DNA of 64,000 nucleotides from Microbacterium oxydans (GTDB lineage Bacteria; Actinomycetota; Actinomycetes; Actinomycetales; Microbacteriaceae). The position numbers were made by a program, and so were the translations under genes. Positions 43,610 through 52,354 of this stretch are shown here, piece after piece. Below the pieces are notes generated by a model. It was not told where the DNA came from. It saw only the letters and a program-made list of their open reading frames with translations, and did no database searches. The number at the start of each line of letters is the position of its first letter. The first letter of the stretch is position 1. The DNA lies in contig NZ_JYIW01000022.1 of NCBI RefSeq assembly GCF_000956525.1, positions 153,696-217,695 of the forward strand, written 5' to 3'.

Positions 43610-44983
43610 CTACTTCATCGTGTCGAGGATGCCGACGAGGTCTTCGAAGGTGGTGAGCGGGTTCAGGATGGCGAAGCGCGTGTTCGGACGGCCCTGGTGC
43701 GAGCTCGGCACCACGAAGGCGTGCTGCGTGTCGAGCAGTGCGGCCGACCAGCGATCGTAGTCGGCACGCTCCCAGCCGTCGCGCTCGAACACGACCACCG
43801 ACAGCTGCGGGTCGCGCACGAGACGCAGCTCGGGGCGGCGGGCGATCTCGTCGGCGATACGCGCGGTCAGGGCGATCGTGGCGCTGACCGCATCGCGGTA
43901 CGCAGTGACGCCGTACGTCGCGAGCGAGAACCACATCGGCAGGCCGCGCGGGCGCCGCGTGAGCTGGATCGAGTAGTCCGAGGGGCTGAACTCGTCGACG
44001 TCGGTGAGGATGTCGAGATACTCGGCATGCTGCGTGTGCGCGCGACGCCCGTTCTCGGGGTCGCGGTAGATCAGGGCGCAGCAGTCGAACGGAGCGAACA
44101 GCCACTTGTGCGGGTCGACGATGACCGAGTCGGCGCGTTCGACACCGGCGAAGATGTGCCTCGCCTCCGGCGCCAGCATGGCGGTCAGACCGTACGCGCC
44201 ATCGATGTGCAGCCAGAAGTCGAACTCGTCCTTCAGCGCGGCGATGCCTGCGATGTCGTCGACGATCCCGAAGTTCGTCGAGCCGCCGGTCGCGACCACA
44301 GCGCAGATCTCGTCACCATGCTCGGCGAGCGCCGCGCGCACGGCATCCGCTCGCAGCACACCGTCGTCGCCCGCCGGCACGAGCAGCACGTCGGCATCCA
44401 TCACCCGCGCTGCCGACTTGTTCGAGGAGTGCGCCTCGACACTGCAGACGATCTTCCACCGCCGCGGCAACTCCTTCCCGGCCTCGAGCAGTCGCGCCTT
44501 CGCGGCCTCACGGGCGGCGACCAGCGCCGAGAGGTTGCCGATCGTGCCGCCCTGCACGAACACACCGCCGGCGGTCTCCGGGAGCCCGAACTCGGCGGCG
44601 AGGAACGACAGCACCTCGTTCTCGGCATGCACGGCCCCGGCGCCCTCGAGCCAGCTGCCGCCGTAGAGACCGGATGCCGACACGACCAGGTCGAACGCGA
44701 TCGCCGCCATGGTGGGCGCGGTCGGGATGAACGACAGGTAGAGCGGATGGCTCGTCGTCAGACAGGCCGGGGCGAGCACGTGCTCGAACAGACTGAGCGC
44801 CCGGTTCGCCCCGAGTCCGGCATCCGTGATGGTGGCGCCGATGAGCCGGTTCAGCTCCGCCTCGGTCTGCGGTTTGTCGAGCGGCACGTCGGCGGCCAGC
44901 ATCCGTCGCCGCGAGTAGTCGAGCACGGCGTCGATGATCGCGGTCGACTCGGCAGAGGCCGCGTGCATGCGCACAGCATCCAT
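43610..44983 (-). CDS. PLP-dependent group II decarboxylase
   Basis: A 457-residue aspartate-aminotransferase-fold decarboxylase (DDC/GAD-like). PLP is held by Lys293 in the motif VIVDPHKWLFAPFDCCALIYRD. Also visible are HPLYLSFIPTAP, GVFVQGGTIGNLSALVAAR, the His of CSVEAHSSN that stacks on PLP and the Asp of WLHIDGAYG. It would make an amine from an amino acid (for example DOPA, tryptophan, glutamate or arginine-like substrates); the choice cannot be read. The agmatine deiminase and amidase divergent to it suggest polyamine metabolism. Confidence 0.9.
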   Translation of the reverse strand: MDAVRMHAASAESTAIIDAVLDYSRRRMLAADVPLDKPQTEAELNRLIGATITDAGLGANRALSLFEHVLAPACLTTSHPLYLSFIPTAPTMAAIAFDLVVSASGLYGGSWLEGAGAVHAENEVLSFLAAEFGLPETAGGVFVQGGTIGNLSALVAAREAAKARLLEAGKELPRRWKIVCSVEAHSSNKSAARVMDADVLLVPAGDDGVLRADAVRAALAEHGDEICAVVATGGSTNFGIVDDIAGIAALKDEFDFWLHIDGAYGLTAMLAPEARHIFAGVERADSVIVDPHKWLFAPFDCCALIYRDPENGRRAHTQHAEYLDILTDVDEFSPSDYSIQLTRRPRGLPMWFSLATYGVTAYRDAVSATIALTARIADEIARRPELRLVRDPQLSVVVFERDGWERADYDRWSAALLDTQHAFVVPSSHQGRPNTRFAILNPLTTFEDLVGILDTMK

Positions 44984-44993
44984 GATGCGTTCC

Positions 44994-45626
44994 TTAGGTT
45001 CTCGGAGGGGTGAGTGAATCGTCTGCGTGGTCGAGCGCGACCGAGAGCGCGCGGCGCGCGAGGTCGGCGCGGTCGTGCGGGGCCCACTTCACGAGCGAGT
45101 GAGCGTTCATGCCGTCGACCATCGCGAGCAGCAGCCAGGCGGCGGTGTCGGTGCGGGATGCCGCGAGCTCCCCGGTGGCGACGGCCGCGGCGAGGCGCTG
45201 CTCGATCGCGCTCTGCCACAGGTCCATCTCGGTGCGCACGCGTGCTGCGAGCGTCTCGTTGCGCACGCCGAGCGCCCAGGCCTGCACCCACACGAGCGTG
45301 ACGTCGTCGCGGTCGCCGTCGAGCAGTGTCTCGACCATGTGCAAGAGGTTGTCGCGCACGCCGAGGTCGGGGTCGAAGTCGGCCATCACCTCGACGCGCT
45401 CGGCGCCCACGATCTCGCCGAACACGTCGCCGAGGAATGCGTCCATCACCGGGCGGTAGTGCGCGATCAACGCCGGCGTCACGCCCACTCGCTGGGCGAC
45501 CGCGCGGACCGTCAGGCTCTCCAGACCGCTCTCGCGGGCGAGGCCGATCGCCCCGTCGAGGATCGATCGGTCGCGCTGCTCTGGCGACATGCGCCGGGGG
45601 CTCGGGACTCTTGACGTCGTGTTCAT
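44994..45626 (-). CDS. TetR-family regulator of the amine cluster
   Basis: A 210-residue TetR protein: RDRSILDGAIGLARESGLESLTVRAVAQRVGVTPALIAHYRPVMDAFLGDVFGEIVG is the helix-turn-helix, followed by a BetI-like ligand domain (VRTEMDLWQSAIEQRLAAAVATGELAA). Choline-sulfate/polyamine regulators of this BetI-like shape are common. It lies 10 nt before the decarboxylase and is divergent from the agmatine deiminase, so it probably controls both. ATG at 45626 chosen; GTG at 45629 is equally possible. Confidence 0.86.
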   Translation of the reverse strand: MNTTSRVPSPRRMSPEQRDRSILDGAIGLARESGLESLTVRAVAQRVGVTPALIAHYRPVMDAFLGDVFGEIVGAERVEVMADFDPDLGVRDNLLHMVETLLDGDRDDVTLVWVQAWALGVRNETLAARVRTEMDLWQSAIEQRLAAAVATGELAASRTDTAAWLLLAMVDGMNAHSLVKWAPHDRADLARRALSVALDHADDSLTPPRT

Positions 45627-45691
45627 CACGGGCTACCGTAGCACCTGTTGATCGCATGTTCAATAACCGGATCCGTTGCGAGGAGACCACG

Positions 45692-46723
45692 ATGGCCTGG
45701 CGAATGCCCGCAGAGACAGCACGTCACGAGCGCACCTGGATGGCGTTCCCCGCCGAGGGCCAGACGCTGGGCGAGACCGACGCCGAGCGCGAAGAGGGCT
45801 ACGCCACCTGGACGGCCGTGGCACACGCGGTCGCCGAGTTCGAGCCGGTCACGATGGTCGTCGATCCGAGCGAGGTCGCTCGCGCCAGGCGGATGCTGGG
45901 CGGCGGGATCGAGATCGTCGAAGCGCCGGTCGACGAGTTCTGGATGCGCGACTCCGGACCCACCTTCGTGGTCGACGACGAGCGACCGGGAGTGCTCGGC
46001 GCCGTCGACTGGATCTTCAACGGCTGGGGCGCGCCCGACTGGGCAGAGTGGCAGAAGGCCGCGGAGCATGCGCGCGTCGTGGCAGGCGCCGTCGGCGCCG
46101 AGCTCGTCAGCTCCGTGCTCGTGAACGAGGGCGGAGGCATCCACGTCGATGGCGAGGGCACCGTGCTCCTGACCGAGACCGTGCAGCTCGACCCTCGGCG
46201 CAATCCCTTCGCCGACCGACAGCGCGTCGAAGCCGAGATGGCGCGAACGATCGGCGCGACGAAAGCGGTGTGGCTCCCCCGCGGACTCACCCGCGACTAC
46301 GACGATTTCGGCACGAACGGGCACGTCGACATCGTCGCGACCTTCACCTCGCCCGGCACACTGCTGCTGCACGAGCAGCAGGACCCGGAGCACCCCGACC
46401 ACGCGGTCACGCGCGACCTTCGCGCGCATCTGGAACAGCAGACGGATGCCGCCGGCCGCCGCCTCGAGGTGCTCGCGCTGCCCGCCCCAGCGACGCTGCG
46501 CGATGCCGAGGGCTTCGTCGACTGGAGCTACGTCAACCACCTCGTCACAAACGACGGCGTCGTCGCGTGCGGCTTCGGCGAGGAGCGGGCGGATGCCGCG
46601 GCGCGCGAGATCCTCGCGGCCGCGTATCCCGGGCGCCGGGTGGTCACGGTCGACGCCCGTCCGCTCTTCGACCGCGGCGGCGGCATCCATTGCATCACGC
46701 AGCAGCAGCCGGCCGTCGCATGA
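45692..46723 (+). CDS. Agmatine deiminase family protein
   Basis: A 343-residue pentein-fold deiminase. Family segments are MAWRMPAETARHERTWMAFP, the substrate-binding DEFWMRDSGPTFVV, LVNEGGGIHVDGEGTVLLTE, the catalytic-His region FGTNGHVDIVATF and the nucleophile Cys334 in RGGGIHCITQQQPAVA near the C-terminus. It should convert agmatine to N-carbamoylputrescine and ammonia. GAGGAGA precedes the ATG. It overlaps the amidase by ATGA; the amidase might act on the carbamoyl product or on an unrelated amide. Confidence 0.9.
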   Translation: MAWRMPAETARHERTWMAFPAEGQTLGETDAEREEGYATWTAVAHAVAEFEPVTMVVDPSEVARARRMLGGGIEIVEAPVDEFWMRDSGPTFVVDDERPGVLGAVDWIFNGWGAPDWAEWQKAAEHARVVAGAVGAELVSSVLVNEGGGIHVDGEGTVLLTETVQLDPRRNPFADRQRVEAEMARTIGATKAVWLPRGLTRDYDDFGTNGHVDIVATFTSPGTLLLHEQQDPEHPDHAVTRDLRAHLEQQTDAAGRRLEVLALPAPATLRDAEGFVDWSYVNHLVTNDGVVACGFGEERADAAAREILAAAYPGRRVVTVDARPLFDRGGGIHCITQQQPAVA

Positions 46724-48438
46724 CCGCCTTCGAGGTCGCGGAGGCATCGATCGCCGAGCTGCGCAGCGCACTCGAGCGTGGCGAGACGACCGCGGTCGAG
46801 TTGGTCGCCGCGTATCGGGCGCGCATCGCAGCCTTCGACGCGCCGGACACCGCGACCGCGCTCAACGCAGTCGTCGTCGCGAATCCCGAGGCGGAGGCGG
46901 AGGCCGCTGCATCCGATGCCCGACGTGCCAACGGCGAGACACTCGGTGCCCTCGACGGCATCCCGTACACCGCGAAGGACAGCTACCTCGTGCGCGGGCT
47001 CACCGCCGCAGCCGGCAGCCCAGCGTTCGCCGACCTCGTCGCGCAGCGCGACGCGTTCACGATCGAGCGGCTGCGCGCGGGCGGAGCGATCTGCCTCGGG
47101 CTGACGAACATGCCGCCGATGGCGAACGGCGGCATGCAGCGCGGGGTCTACGGCCGCGCCGAGAGCCCGTACAACGGCGACTTCCTCACCGCGCCCTTCG
47201 CGTCCGGCTCCTCGAACGGCTCCGGCACCGCGACTGCGGCGAGTTTCGCTGCCTTCGGTCTCGGCGAGGAGACCTGGTCGAGCGGCCGGGGCCCCGCCAC
47301 GAACAACGCGCTCTGCGCCTACACACCCTCCCGCGGCGTGATCTCGGTGCGGGGCAACTGGCCGCTCGTGCCGACGATGGACGTGGTCGTGCCGCACACC
47401 CGTTCCATGGCCGACCTGCTCGAGGTGCTCGACGTGATCGTCGCAGACGACGCCGAGACCCGCGGCGACTTCTGGCGCGCGCAGCCGTGGGTGTCGCTGC
47501 CGCGCTCCTCGTCAGTGCGGCCGGAGTCGTACCGGGCGCTGGCAGCGGATGCGTCCCTCGACGGCGCCCGCATCGGCATCCCCAGGATGTACATCAACGC
47601 CGATCCGGATGCCGGGGCCGCCCCGACCCCTGGGATCGGCGGCCCGACCGGGCAGCGGATCGAGACGCGAGCATCGATCATGGAACGCTGGGAGTCGGCA
47701 CGACGCGACCTCGAAGCAGCCGGCGCGACCGTCGTGGAGGTCGACTTCCCTGTGGTCTCCAACTACGAGGGCGACCGCCCAGGCGCGCCGACGATCGCGA
47801 ACCGAGGACTCGCGTCGCCCGAGTACCTGCACCGCGAGATCGTCGACCTGTCGGCATGGGCGTGGGAGGACTTCCTGCAGGCGAACGGCGACCCGGCCCT
47901 GTCGACGCTGGCCGAGGTCGACGGCCTCGCGATCTTCCCGCATCCGGACGGAGCACTCCCCGACCGCTACACCGGGTTCGATGACGACATCGCGGAGTAC
48001 CCGGACTGGGTGCGCACGCATCCGGACGCCTCCTTCACCGAGATGCCCGAGCTGGCTGATGGGCTGCGCGGCCTGGAGGAGACCCGGCGACGAGACCTCG
48101 AGGAGTGGATGGACGGGCTCGGGCTCGACGCGGTCGTGTTCCCCGCGGTGGCCGACGTCGGCCCGGCCGACATGGACGTGCACGAGGCATCGGCTGACCT
48201 CGGCTGGCGGAACGGTGTGTGGATCGCGAACGGCAACCTCGCCGTGCGGCACCTCGGCATCCCGACCGTGACGGTCCCGATGGGGACGATGAGTGACATC
48301 GAGATGCCGATCGGGCTCACCTTCGCCGGGCGCGCATATGACGACACGGCGCTGCTCCGGCTCGCCGCCGCATTCGAGGCGGCCGGCGCCCCCGGCGAAC
48401 GCCGCACTCCTCCCCCGCGCACCCCTCCGCTGGCATAG
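46720..48438 (+). CDS. Amidase-signature family hydrolase
   Basis: A 572-residue amidase. The Ser-cisSer-Lys triad is visible as Lys86 (YTAKDSYL), cis-Ser in ASGSSNGSGTATAA (about residue 164) and the nucleophile Ser in EETWSSGRGPATNN (residues 187-188). The usual GGSSGG is replaced by SGSSNGSG. A C-terminal extension of about 80 residues follows the amidase core. Coupled to agmatine deiminase by ATGA. It may hydrolyse the ureido or amide bond of a polyamine intermediate; specificity is unknown. Confidence 0.86.
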   Translation: MTAFEVAEASIAELRSALERGETTAVELVAAYRARIAAFDAPDTATALNAVVVANPEAEAEAAASDARRANGETLGALDGIPYTAKDSYLVRGLTAAAGSPAFADLVAQRDAFTIERLRAGGAICLGLTNMPPMANGGMQRGVYGRAESPYNGDFLTAPFASGSSNGSGTATAASFAAFGLGEETWSSGRGPATNNALCAYTPSRGVISVRGNWPLVPTMDVVVPHTRSMADLLEVLDVIVADDAETRGDFWRAQPWVSLPRSSSVRPESYRALAADASLDGARIGIPRMYINADPDAGAAPTPGIGGPTGQRIETRASIMERWESARRDLEAAGATVVEVDFPVVSNYEGDRPGAPTIANRGLASPEYLHREIVDLSAWAWEDFLQANGDPALSTLAEVDGLAIFPHPDGALPDRYTGFDDDIAEYPDWVRTHPDASFTEMPELADGLRGLEETRRRDLEEWMDGLGLDAVVFPAVADVGPADMDVHEASADLGWRNGVWIANGNLAVRHLGIPTVTVPMGTMSDIEMPIGLTFAGRAYDDTALLRLAAAFEAAGAPGERRTPPPRTPPLA

Positions 48439-48665
48439 CCCCTGGGGCCCCTGAATCCCCCGGGTCCCCGAGCCTGTCGAAGGGACAACCAAGCCACCCC
48501 CACCATGGGTCCCTGAGCCCGTCGAAGGGACAACCAAGCCACCCCACCCATGGGTCTCTGAGCTTGTCGAAGGGCCAACCAAGCCACCCCCACGCCCTGG
48601 GTCCCTGAGCCTGTCGAAGGCCAATCCACCCCCACCCCTTGGGTCCCTGAGCCTGTCGAAGGGCC
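48439..48665. repeat. TTCGAC-type repeat array after the amidase gene
   Basis: The first part of this gene-free gap of 399 bp holds five inverted copies (GAGCCTGTCGAAGG type); centre to centre distances are 45, 45, 47 and 42 nt, so they are not locked to the reading frame. Each ends with a C-rich block (CCACCCC). Some copies (GGGTCCCTGAG...GTCGAAGGGAC) can fold into a GGTCCCT/AGGGACC hairpin. Confidence 0.88.
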
Positions 48666-48666
48666 A

Positions 48667-48785
48667 GAGGTGTCACAGATGGCCGCATCCTTCCCAACGA
48701 GGCGACCATTCGCGGCACCTGCCTCTGCGGAGGTGTCACAGATGGCCGCATCACGGCTCCTGATGCGACCACATGCGACACCCCC
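48667..48785. repeat. 63-bp tandem duplication of a palindromic unit
   Basis: The 23-bp string beginning GAGGTGTCACAGATGGCCGC occurs at 48667-48689 and exactly again at 48730-48752, 63 bp later. Each copy is followed by a partly complementary arm (GATGCGACCACATGCGACACC in the second). The element fills the space before the convergent glutamate-cysteine-ligase-like gene. The remaining 48786-48837 holds nothing recognisable. Confidence 0.8.
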
Positions 48786-48837
48786 GCACCCGATGCACCC
48801 CAAGCCCCGCCGCACCCCGCCGCGCAGGGTCAGCGTG

Positions 48838-50343
48838 TCAGTGCGTCCAGGTGTGCACGGGCTCGCCGGCCTGCATCCGCTCCAGGTAGTCCGCGAGCAT
48901 GCCGTGTAGAGCCTCGGGTCGTGACGCGCCTGATCGCTCGCGGGCCGCCACGTTCTCCCGCTGCCAGACCGCGCCGTTGCGACCGGTGAGGCACCGCTGC
49001 TCGATGATGCCGAGATACCGATCGCGCACCTCAGGGTCGACGCCGTACGCATCCAGTCCCTCGGCGGCCGCGGGCAGCAGCCGCCGCAGCACGAGCTCTC
49101 TCGGGCTGATCCAGCCGACCTCCGGCCAGTACAGCCGAGAGTCGATGCCGCCGCGTGCAGCCGCGCGAAGGTTCTCGGCGGCTGCGTCGAACGTCATCTG
49201 GGTCCAGATCGGACGCTCCGCCTCGGCCATGCTGCGCACCAGCCCGTAGTAGAACGCGGCGTCCGCCACCACATCGACGACGCTCGGTCCCGCCGGCAGC
49301 ACCCGGTTCTCGAGGCGCAGATGCGCGGTGCCATCCGAGACGTCGTAGATCGGACGGTTCCAGCGATAGAGGGTGCCGTTGTGCATGCGCAGCTCGGCGA
49401 GTTGCGGGGCGCGTCCTTCCTCGAGCGCCTCGAAGGGATCCTCGTCAGCGCACACGGGCAGCAGCGCAGGGAAGTAGCGCGAGTTCTCTTCGAACAGATC
49501 GAAGATCGACGTGACCCACCGCTCGCCGAACCAGACGCGAGGCCGCACACCCTGATTCTTCAGTTCCTGCGGACGGGTGTCGGTCGCCTGCTCGAACATC
49601 GGGATCCGCGTCTCGTGCCACAACGCCTTGCCGGCGAAGAACGGCGAGTTCGCTGCCAGTGCCACCTGCACACCGGCGATCGCCTGCGCCGCGTTCCAGT
49701 ACGCGGCGAACGACTCCGGGGCGACCTGCAGGTGCAACTGCACGGAGGTGCAGGCGGCCTCGGGCAGGATCGTGTCGCAGACCATCGCGAGCTGCTCGTC
49801 CTGCTGATCGTCGCTCAGAGCGACCCCGTCGAGCTGCAGCTCGATGTCTTCGCCCCGCGCCGAGAGGATCTGCTGACCGAGCAGGCTGTATCGGGGATCG
49901 GCCGAGAACCAGCGCTCGGTGAAGTGCGTCTCGTCGAGCGTCGGGAGCATCCCGATCATGGCCAGGCCGCTGCCGGCCGACCGGGCCCGGCGATCGGCGA
50001 CCTCGAGCGAGCCGCGCAGCACGGTCTCGAGCTCCTGAAGGTGCCTGCCTCCGATCGGTCGCGGCGCCACATTGATCTCGACGTTGAAACGCGCGAGTTC
50101 CGTCTGGAACGCCGGCGAAGCGATCGCATCGAGCACCGCATCGTTCCCTCGGGCCGGAGCACCATGCTCGTCGACCAGATTCAACTCGATCTCCAGACCG
50201 AGCTGCGAGTCCGGGGCGTCCACGGCTGCGAATCGACCATCAGCCAGCATGGCTGCCAGGGCGTCGAGGCACCGCTCGGCCTTGGCGCGGAACTGCGTGC
50301 GGTCCTGGCGCGTGAACGTCTGCGCCTCGATGCTGTCACCCAT
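48838..50343 (-). CDS. Glutamate-cysteine ligase family protein (GCS2/YbdK-like)
   Basis: A 501-residue ATP-dependent carboxylate-amine ligase-like protein. It has the GLEIELNLVDEHG acidic strand, ARFNVEINVAPRPIGGRHLQELETVL and a C-terminal RLENRVLPAGPSVVDVVADAAFYYGL, as in GCS2-type enzymes. Actinobacteria use mycothiol rather than glutathione; these proteins may make gamma-glutamyl compounds other than glutathione. The ATG at 50343 is selected; 9 codons upstream are non-family sequence. Confidence 0.85.
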   Translation of the reverse strand: MGDSIEAQTFTRQDRTQFRAKAERCLDALAAMLADGRFAAVDAPDSQLGLEIELNLVDEHGAPARGNDAVLDAIASPAFQTELARFNVEINVAPRPIGGRHLQELETVLRGSLEVADRRARSAGSGLAMIGMLPTLDETHFTERWFSADPRYSLLGQQILSARGEDIELQLDGVALSDDQQDEQLAMVCDTILPEAACTSVQLHLQVAPESFAAYWNAAQAIAGVQVALAANSPFFAGKALWHETRIPMFEQATDTRPQELKNQGVRPRVWFGERWVTSIFDLFEENSRYFPALLPVCADEDPFEALEEGRAPQLAELRMHNGTLYRWNRPIYDVSDGTAHLRLENRVLPAGPSVVDVVADAAFYYGLVRSMAEAERPIWTQMTFDAAAENLRAAARGGIDSRLYWPEVGWISPRELVLRRLLPAAAEGLDAYGVDPEVRDRYLGIIEQRCLTGRNGAVWQRENVAARERSGASRPEALHGMLADYLERMQAGEPVHTWTH

Positions 50344-50401
50344 AGCCCGACGGTATCCACCCGACGCCACCTCGTCGAGGAAGGCTTCCCATATTTCACC
50401 A

Positions 50402-50440
50402 TTGTGACGGTCGGCAGATTTGTTATATGTTCTATCTGCC
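50402..50440 (+). promoter_or_regulatory. Promoter and operator of the kynurenine operon
   Basis: TTGTGA (50402-50407) and TATATG (50424-50429, 16-bp spacer) form a sigma-70-like promoter. GGCAGAT (50413-50419) and ATCTGCC (50434-50440) are perfect complements, 14 bp apart and 21 bp centre to centre. They flank the -10, so a dimer or tetramer bound there would block initiation. The PaaX-like regulator at the operon end is the obvious candidate. The start codon is 22 bp further on. Confidence 0.6.
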
Positions 50441-50461
50441 CGTCACGACAGGAAGCGACCC

Positions 50462-51313
50462 ATGAGCACCGAGAACGAGCGCGCACTCGAAGCCGGCATC
50501 GTCACCGATATGTCGGGGCGGATGAGCTACGGCTCGTACCTGTCCCTCGACCAGCTGCTCACGGCGCAGCATCCGGTCAGCGTCCCGGAGCACCACGACG
50601 AGCTGCTGTTCATCATCCAGCACCAGACCACCGAGTTGTGGCTCAAGCAGCTGTTGCACGAGCTGTCGTCGGCGCGCGAACTGCTCGCGAGCGACGACCT
50701 GCGCGAAGCGCTGAAGCGCGTGGCACGCGTGAAGAAGATCCAGGACGTGATGACGCAGCAGTGGGCGATCCTCGCGACGCTCACCCCCACCGAATACGCG
50801 CAGTTCCGCGGCTCGCTCGGCAGTTCGTCGGGGTTCCAATCCGTGCAGTACCGCGCGGTGGAATTCGCACTCGGGAACAAGAACGCGAAGATGCTCAGCG
50901 TCTTCAGCGACCACCCGGCGAACCTCGCGTTGCTCACCGCCGAGTGGGAGAAGCCGACCCTGTACGACGAGTTCCTGCGCTACGCCTCGCGCCGCGGACT
51001 CCCGATCCCGGCATCCGTCCTCGACCGCGACGTGCGCGAGCCCTACCGCGAGACGCCCGACCTGGTGCCGGCGATCCGCGAGATCTACCAGCACCACCAG
51101 GAGCACTGGGACCTCTACGAAGCCTGCGAAGACCTCGTCGACCTCGAGGACAACTTCCAGTTCTGGCGCTTCCGCCACCTGAAGACCGTCGCCCGCACGA
51201 TCGGCATGAAAGTCGGCACCGGCGGATCCAGCGGCGTCGGCTTCCTGCAGCGCGCCCTCGATCTCACGTTCTTCCCCGAGCTCTACACGGTGCGGACGGA
51301 GATCGGCGGCTGA
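50462..51313 (+). CDS. kynA: Tryptophan 2,3-dioxygenase
   Basis: A 283-residue haem enzyme that opens the indole ring of L-tryptophan to N-formylkynurenine. The proximal haem His239 is in FWRFRHLKTVARTIG; the distal region has LLFIIQHQTTELWLKQLLHEL with His54, and FRGSLGSSSGFQSVQYRAVEF contains the carboxylate-binding Arg116. The length matches bacterial TDO. First gene of the operon; AGGAAG precedes the ATG at 50462. Stop overlaps the next ATG (TGATG). Confidence 0.95.
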   Translation: MSTENERALEAGIVTDMSGRMSYGSYLSLDQLLTAQHPVSVPEHHDELLFIIQHQTTELWLKQLLHELSSARELLASDDLREALKRVARVKKIQDVMTQQWAILATLTPTEYAQFRGSLGSSSGFQSVQYRAVEFALGNKNAKMLSVFSDHPANLALLTAEWEKPTLYDEFLRYASRRGLPIPASVLDRDVREPYRETPDLVPAIREIYQHHQEHWDLYEACEDLVDLEDNFQFWRFRHLKTVARTIGMKVGTGGSSGVGFLQRALDLTFFPELYTVRTEIGG

Positions 51314-52353
51314 TGCACGCCATCACGTTCTTCGACGGCGATGCCTGGCGCGAGGGCGCAGTCAACCTCGTCGATGGGCAGGTCCGCCTGCACGACCTCG
51401 CGCCGACGGCCGATCTGCCGCGCCTCGATGGCGTGATCACCGGCGGATTCGCCGACCACCACGTGCACCTGCAGCTCGTCGATCACACGTTGCTGACCGG
51501 TTCGGCGCTCGGGCGGGTGGTCGACCTGGGGGCGAACCCCGAGGAGGTCGCCCGCCTGTCGGTGCAGTATTCAGCAAGAACGCGATCGGACACGGCCTCG
51601 AAGGCCGATTCGGGCGGCGGCGACGGCGTTCTTGCTGAATTGCGAACGCCGGCCGCGGTCGACATCGCGTTCGCCGGGGCGTTCCTGACGCCGGTGGGCG
51701 GCTATCCGTCCGATCGGGAGTGGGCGCCCGATGGCTCGGTGCGGGAGATCGCGGATGCGGATGCCGCAGCGGCCGCCGTGACCGAGATGGCGGATGCCGG
51801 TGCGAGCCGCATCAAGATCGCGAGCAACGCGCACGCGGGGCCGGTGTTCGACGACGCACTCTTCCGCACCATCGTCGAGCTCGCCGCGGCACGCGGTCTG
51901 CCGGTGGTCGCCCACGCGGAGGGCCGCGGCGAGGCACAGCGCGCAGCGCGGCTCGGCGCTGCCCAGCTCGCCCATGCCCCGTTCACCGAACGGCTCGACG
52001 ATGCGGAGATCGCCGCACAGGCGGCATCCGTCTCCTGGATCTCGACGCTCGCGATCCACAGCGGCGCCGACCTGACGATCGCCCTCGACAATGTGCGGCG
52101 CTTCCATGCCGCTGGCGGCATACTCCACTACGGCACCGACATGGGCAACGGCCCGACGCCGGTCGACCTGAACGCGAACGAGCTCACAGCCCTCCGCGAC
52201 GCGGGTCTCGACCATGCAGCGCTGCTGCGCGCCCTCGCCCCGGTCGACCCGCTCGATCCGGCATCCGTCCTGCTGTTCTTCCCAGGCTCGACGCCCGAGA
52301 CCGCCGATCCACTGCACGCCCGCCCCCTCATCGCCGACGACCTGAAGGTGTGA
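51313..52353 (+). CDS. Amidohydrolase-superfamily protein, candidate formylkynurenine hydrolase
   Basis: A 346-residue TIM-barrel amidohydrolase. Metal ligands appear as ADHHVHLQL (HxH), VVAHAEGRGEAQ (His), AQLAHAPF (His) and HYGTDMGNG (Asp). Co-translated with kynA (TGATG) and one base before kynU. The operon has no kynB or kynurenine formamidase of the usual type, so this enzyme may hydrolyse N-formylkynurenine; this is inference from position. Residues 84-110 are foreign: they come from a palindromic DNA element inserted in-frame, with YSARTRSDTASKADSGGGDGV between strands that are continuous in shape on both sides. Confidence 0.83.
   Translation: MHAITFFDGDAWREGAVNLVDGQVRLHDLAPTADLPRLDGVITGGFADHHVHLQLVDHTLLTGSALGRVVDLGANPEEVARLSVQYSARTRSDTASKADSGGGDGVLAELRTPAAVDIAFAGAFLTPVGGYPSDREWAPDGSVREIADADAAAAAVTEMADAGASRIKIASNAHAGPVFDDALFRTIVELAAARGLPVVAHAEGRGEAQRAARLGAAQLAHAPFTERLDDAEIAAQAASVSWISTLAIHSGADLTIALDNVRRFHAAGGILHYGTDMGNGPTPVDLNANELTALRDAGLDHAALLRALAPVDPLDPASVLLFFPGSTPETADPLHARPLIADDLKV
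51562..51642 (+). repeat. Palindromic element in-frame inside the amidohydrolase
   Basis: ATTCAGCAAGAACGC (51569-51583) is exactly complementary to 51626-51640; the 42-nt loop contains a further small palindrome (GGCCTCGAAGGCC). The same arms recur at 61233-61312, in non-coding DNA. The insertion adds 27 codons without a stop or frameshift. Confidence 0.88.
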
Positions 52354-52354
52354 C

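Noticed and set aside
43610..44983. Assignment of the decarboxylase to a specific substrate such as glutamate or DOPA
   Set aside because: Only general PLP motifs can be read; the substrate-specific residues cannot be judged without alignment.
48670..48909. Open frame across the tandem palindromes after the amidase
   Set aside because: It consists of translated repeat and runs into the antisense of the next gene; no ribosome site.
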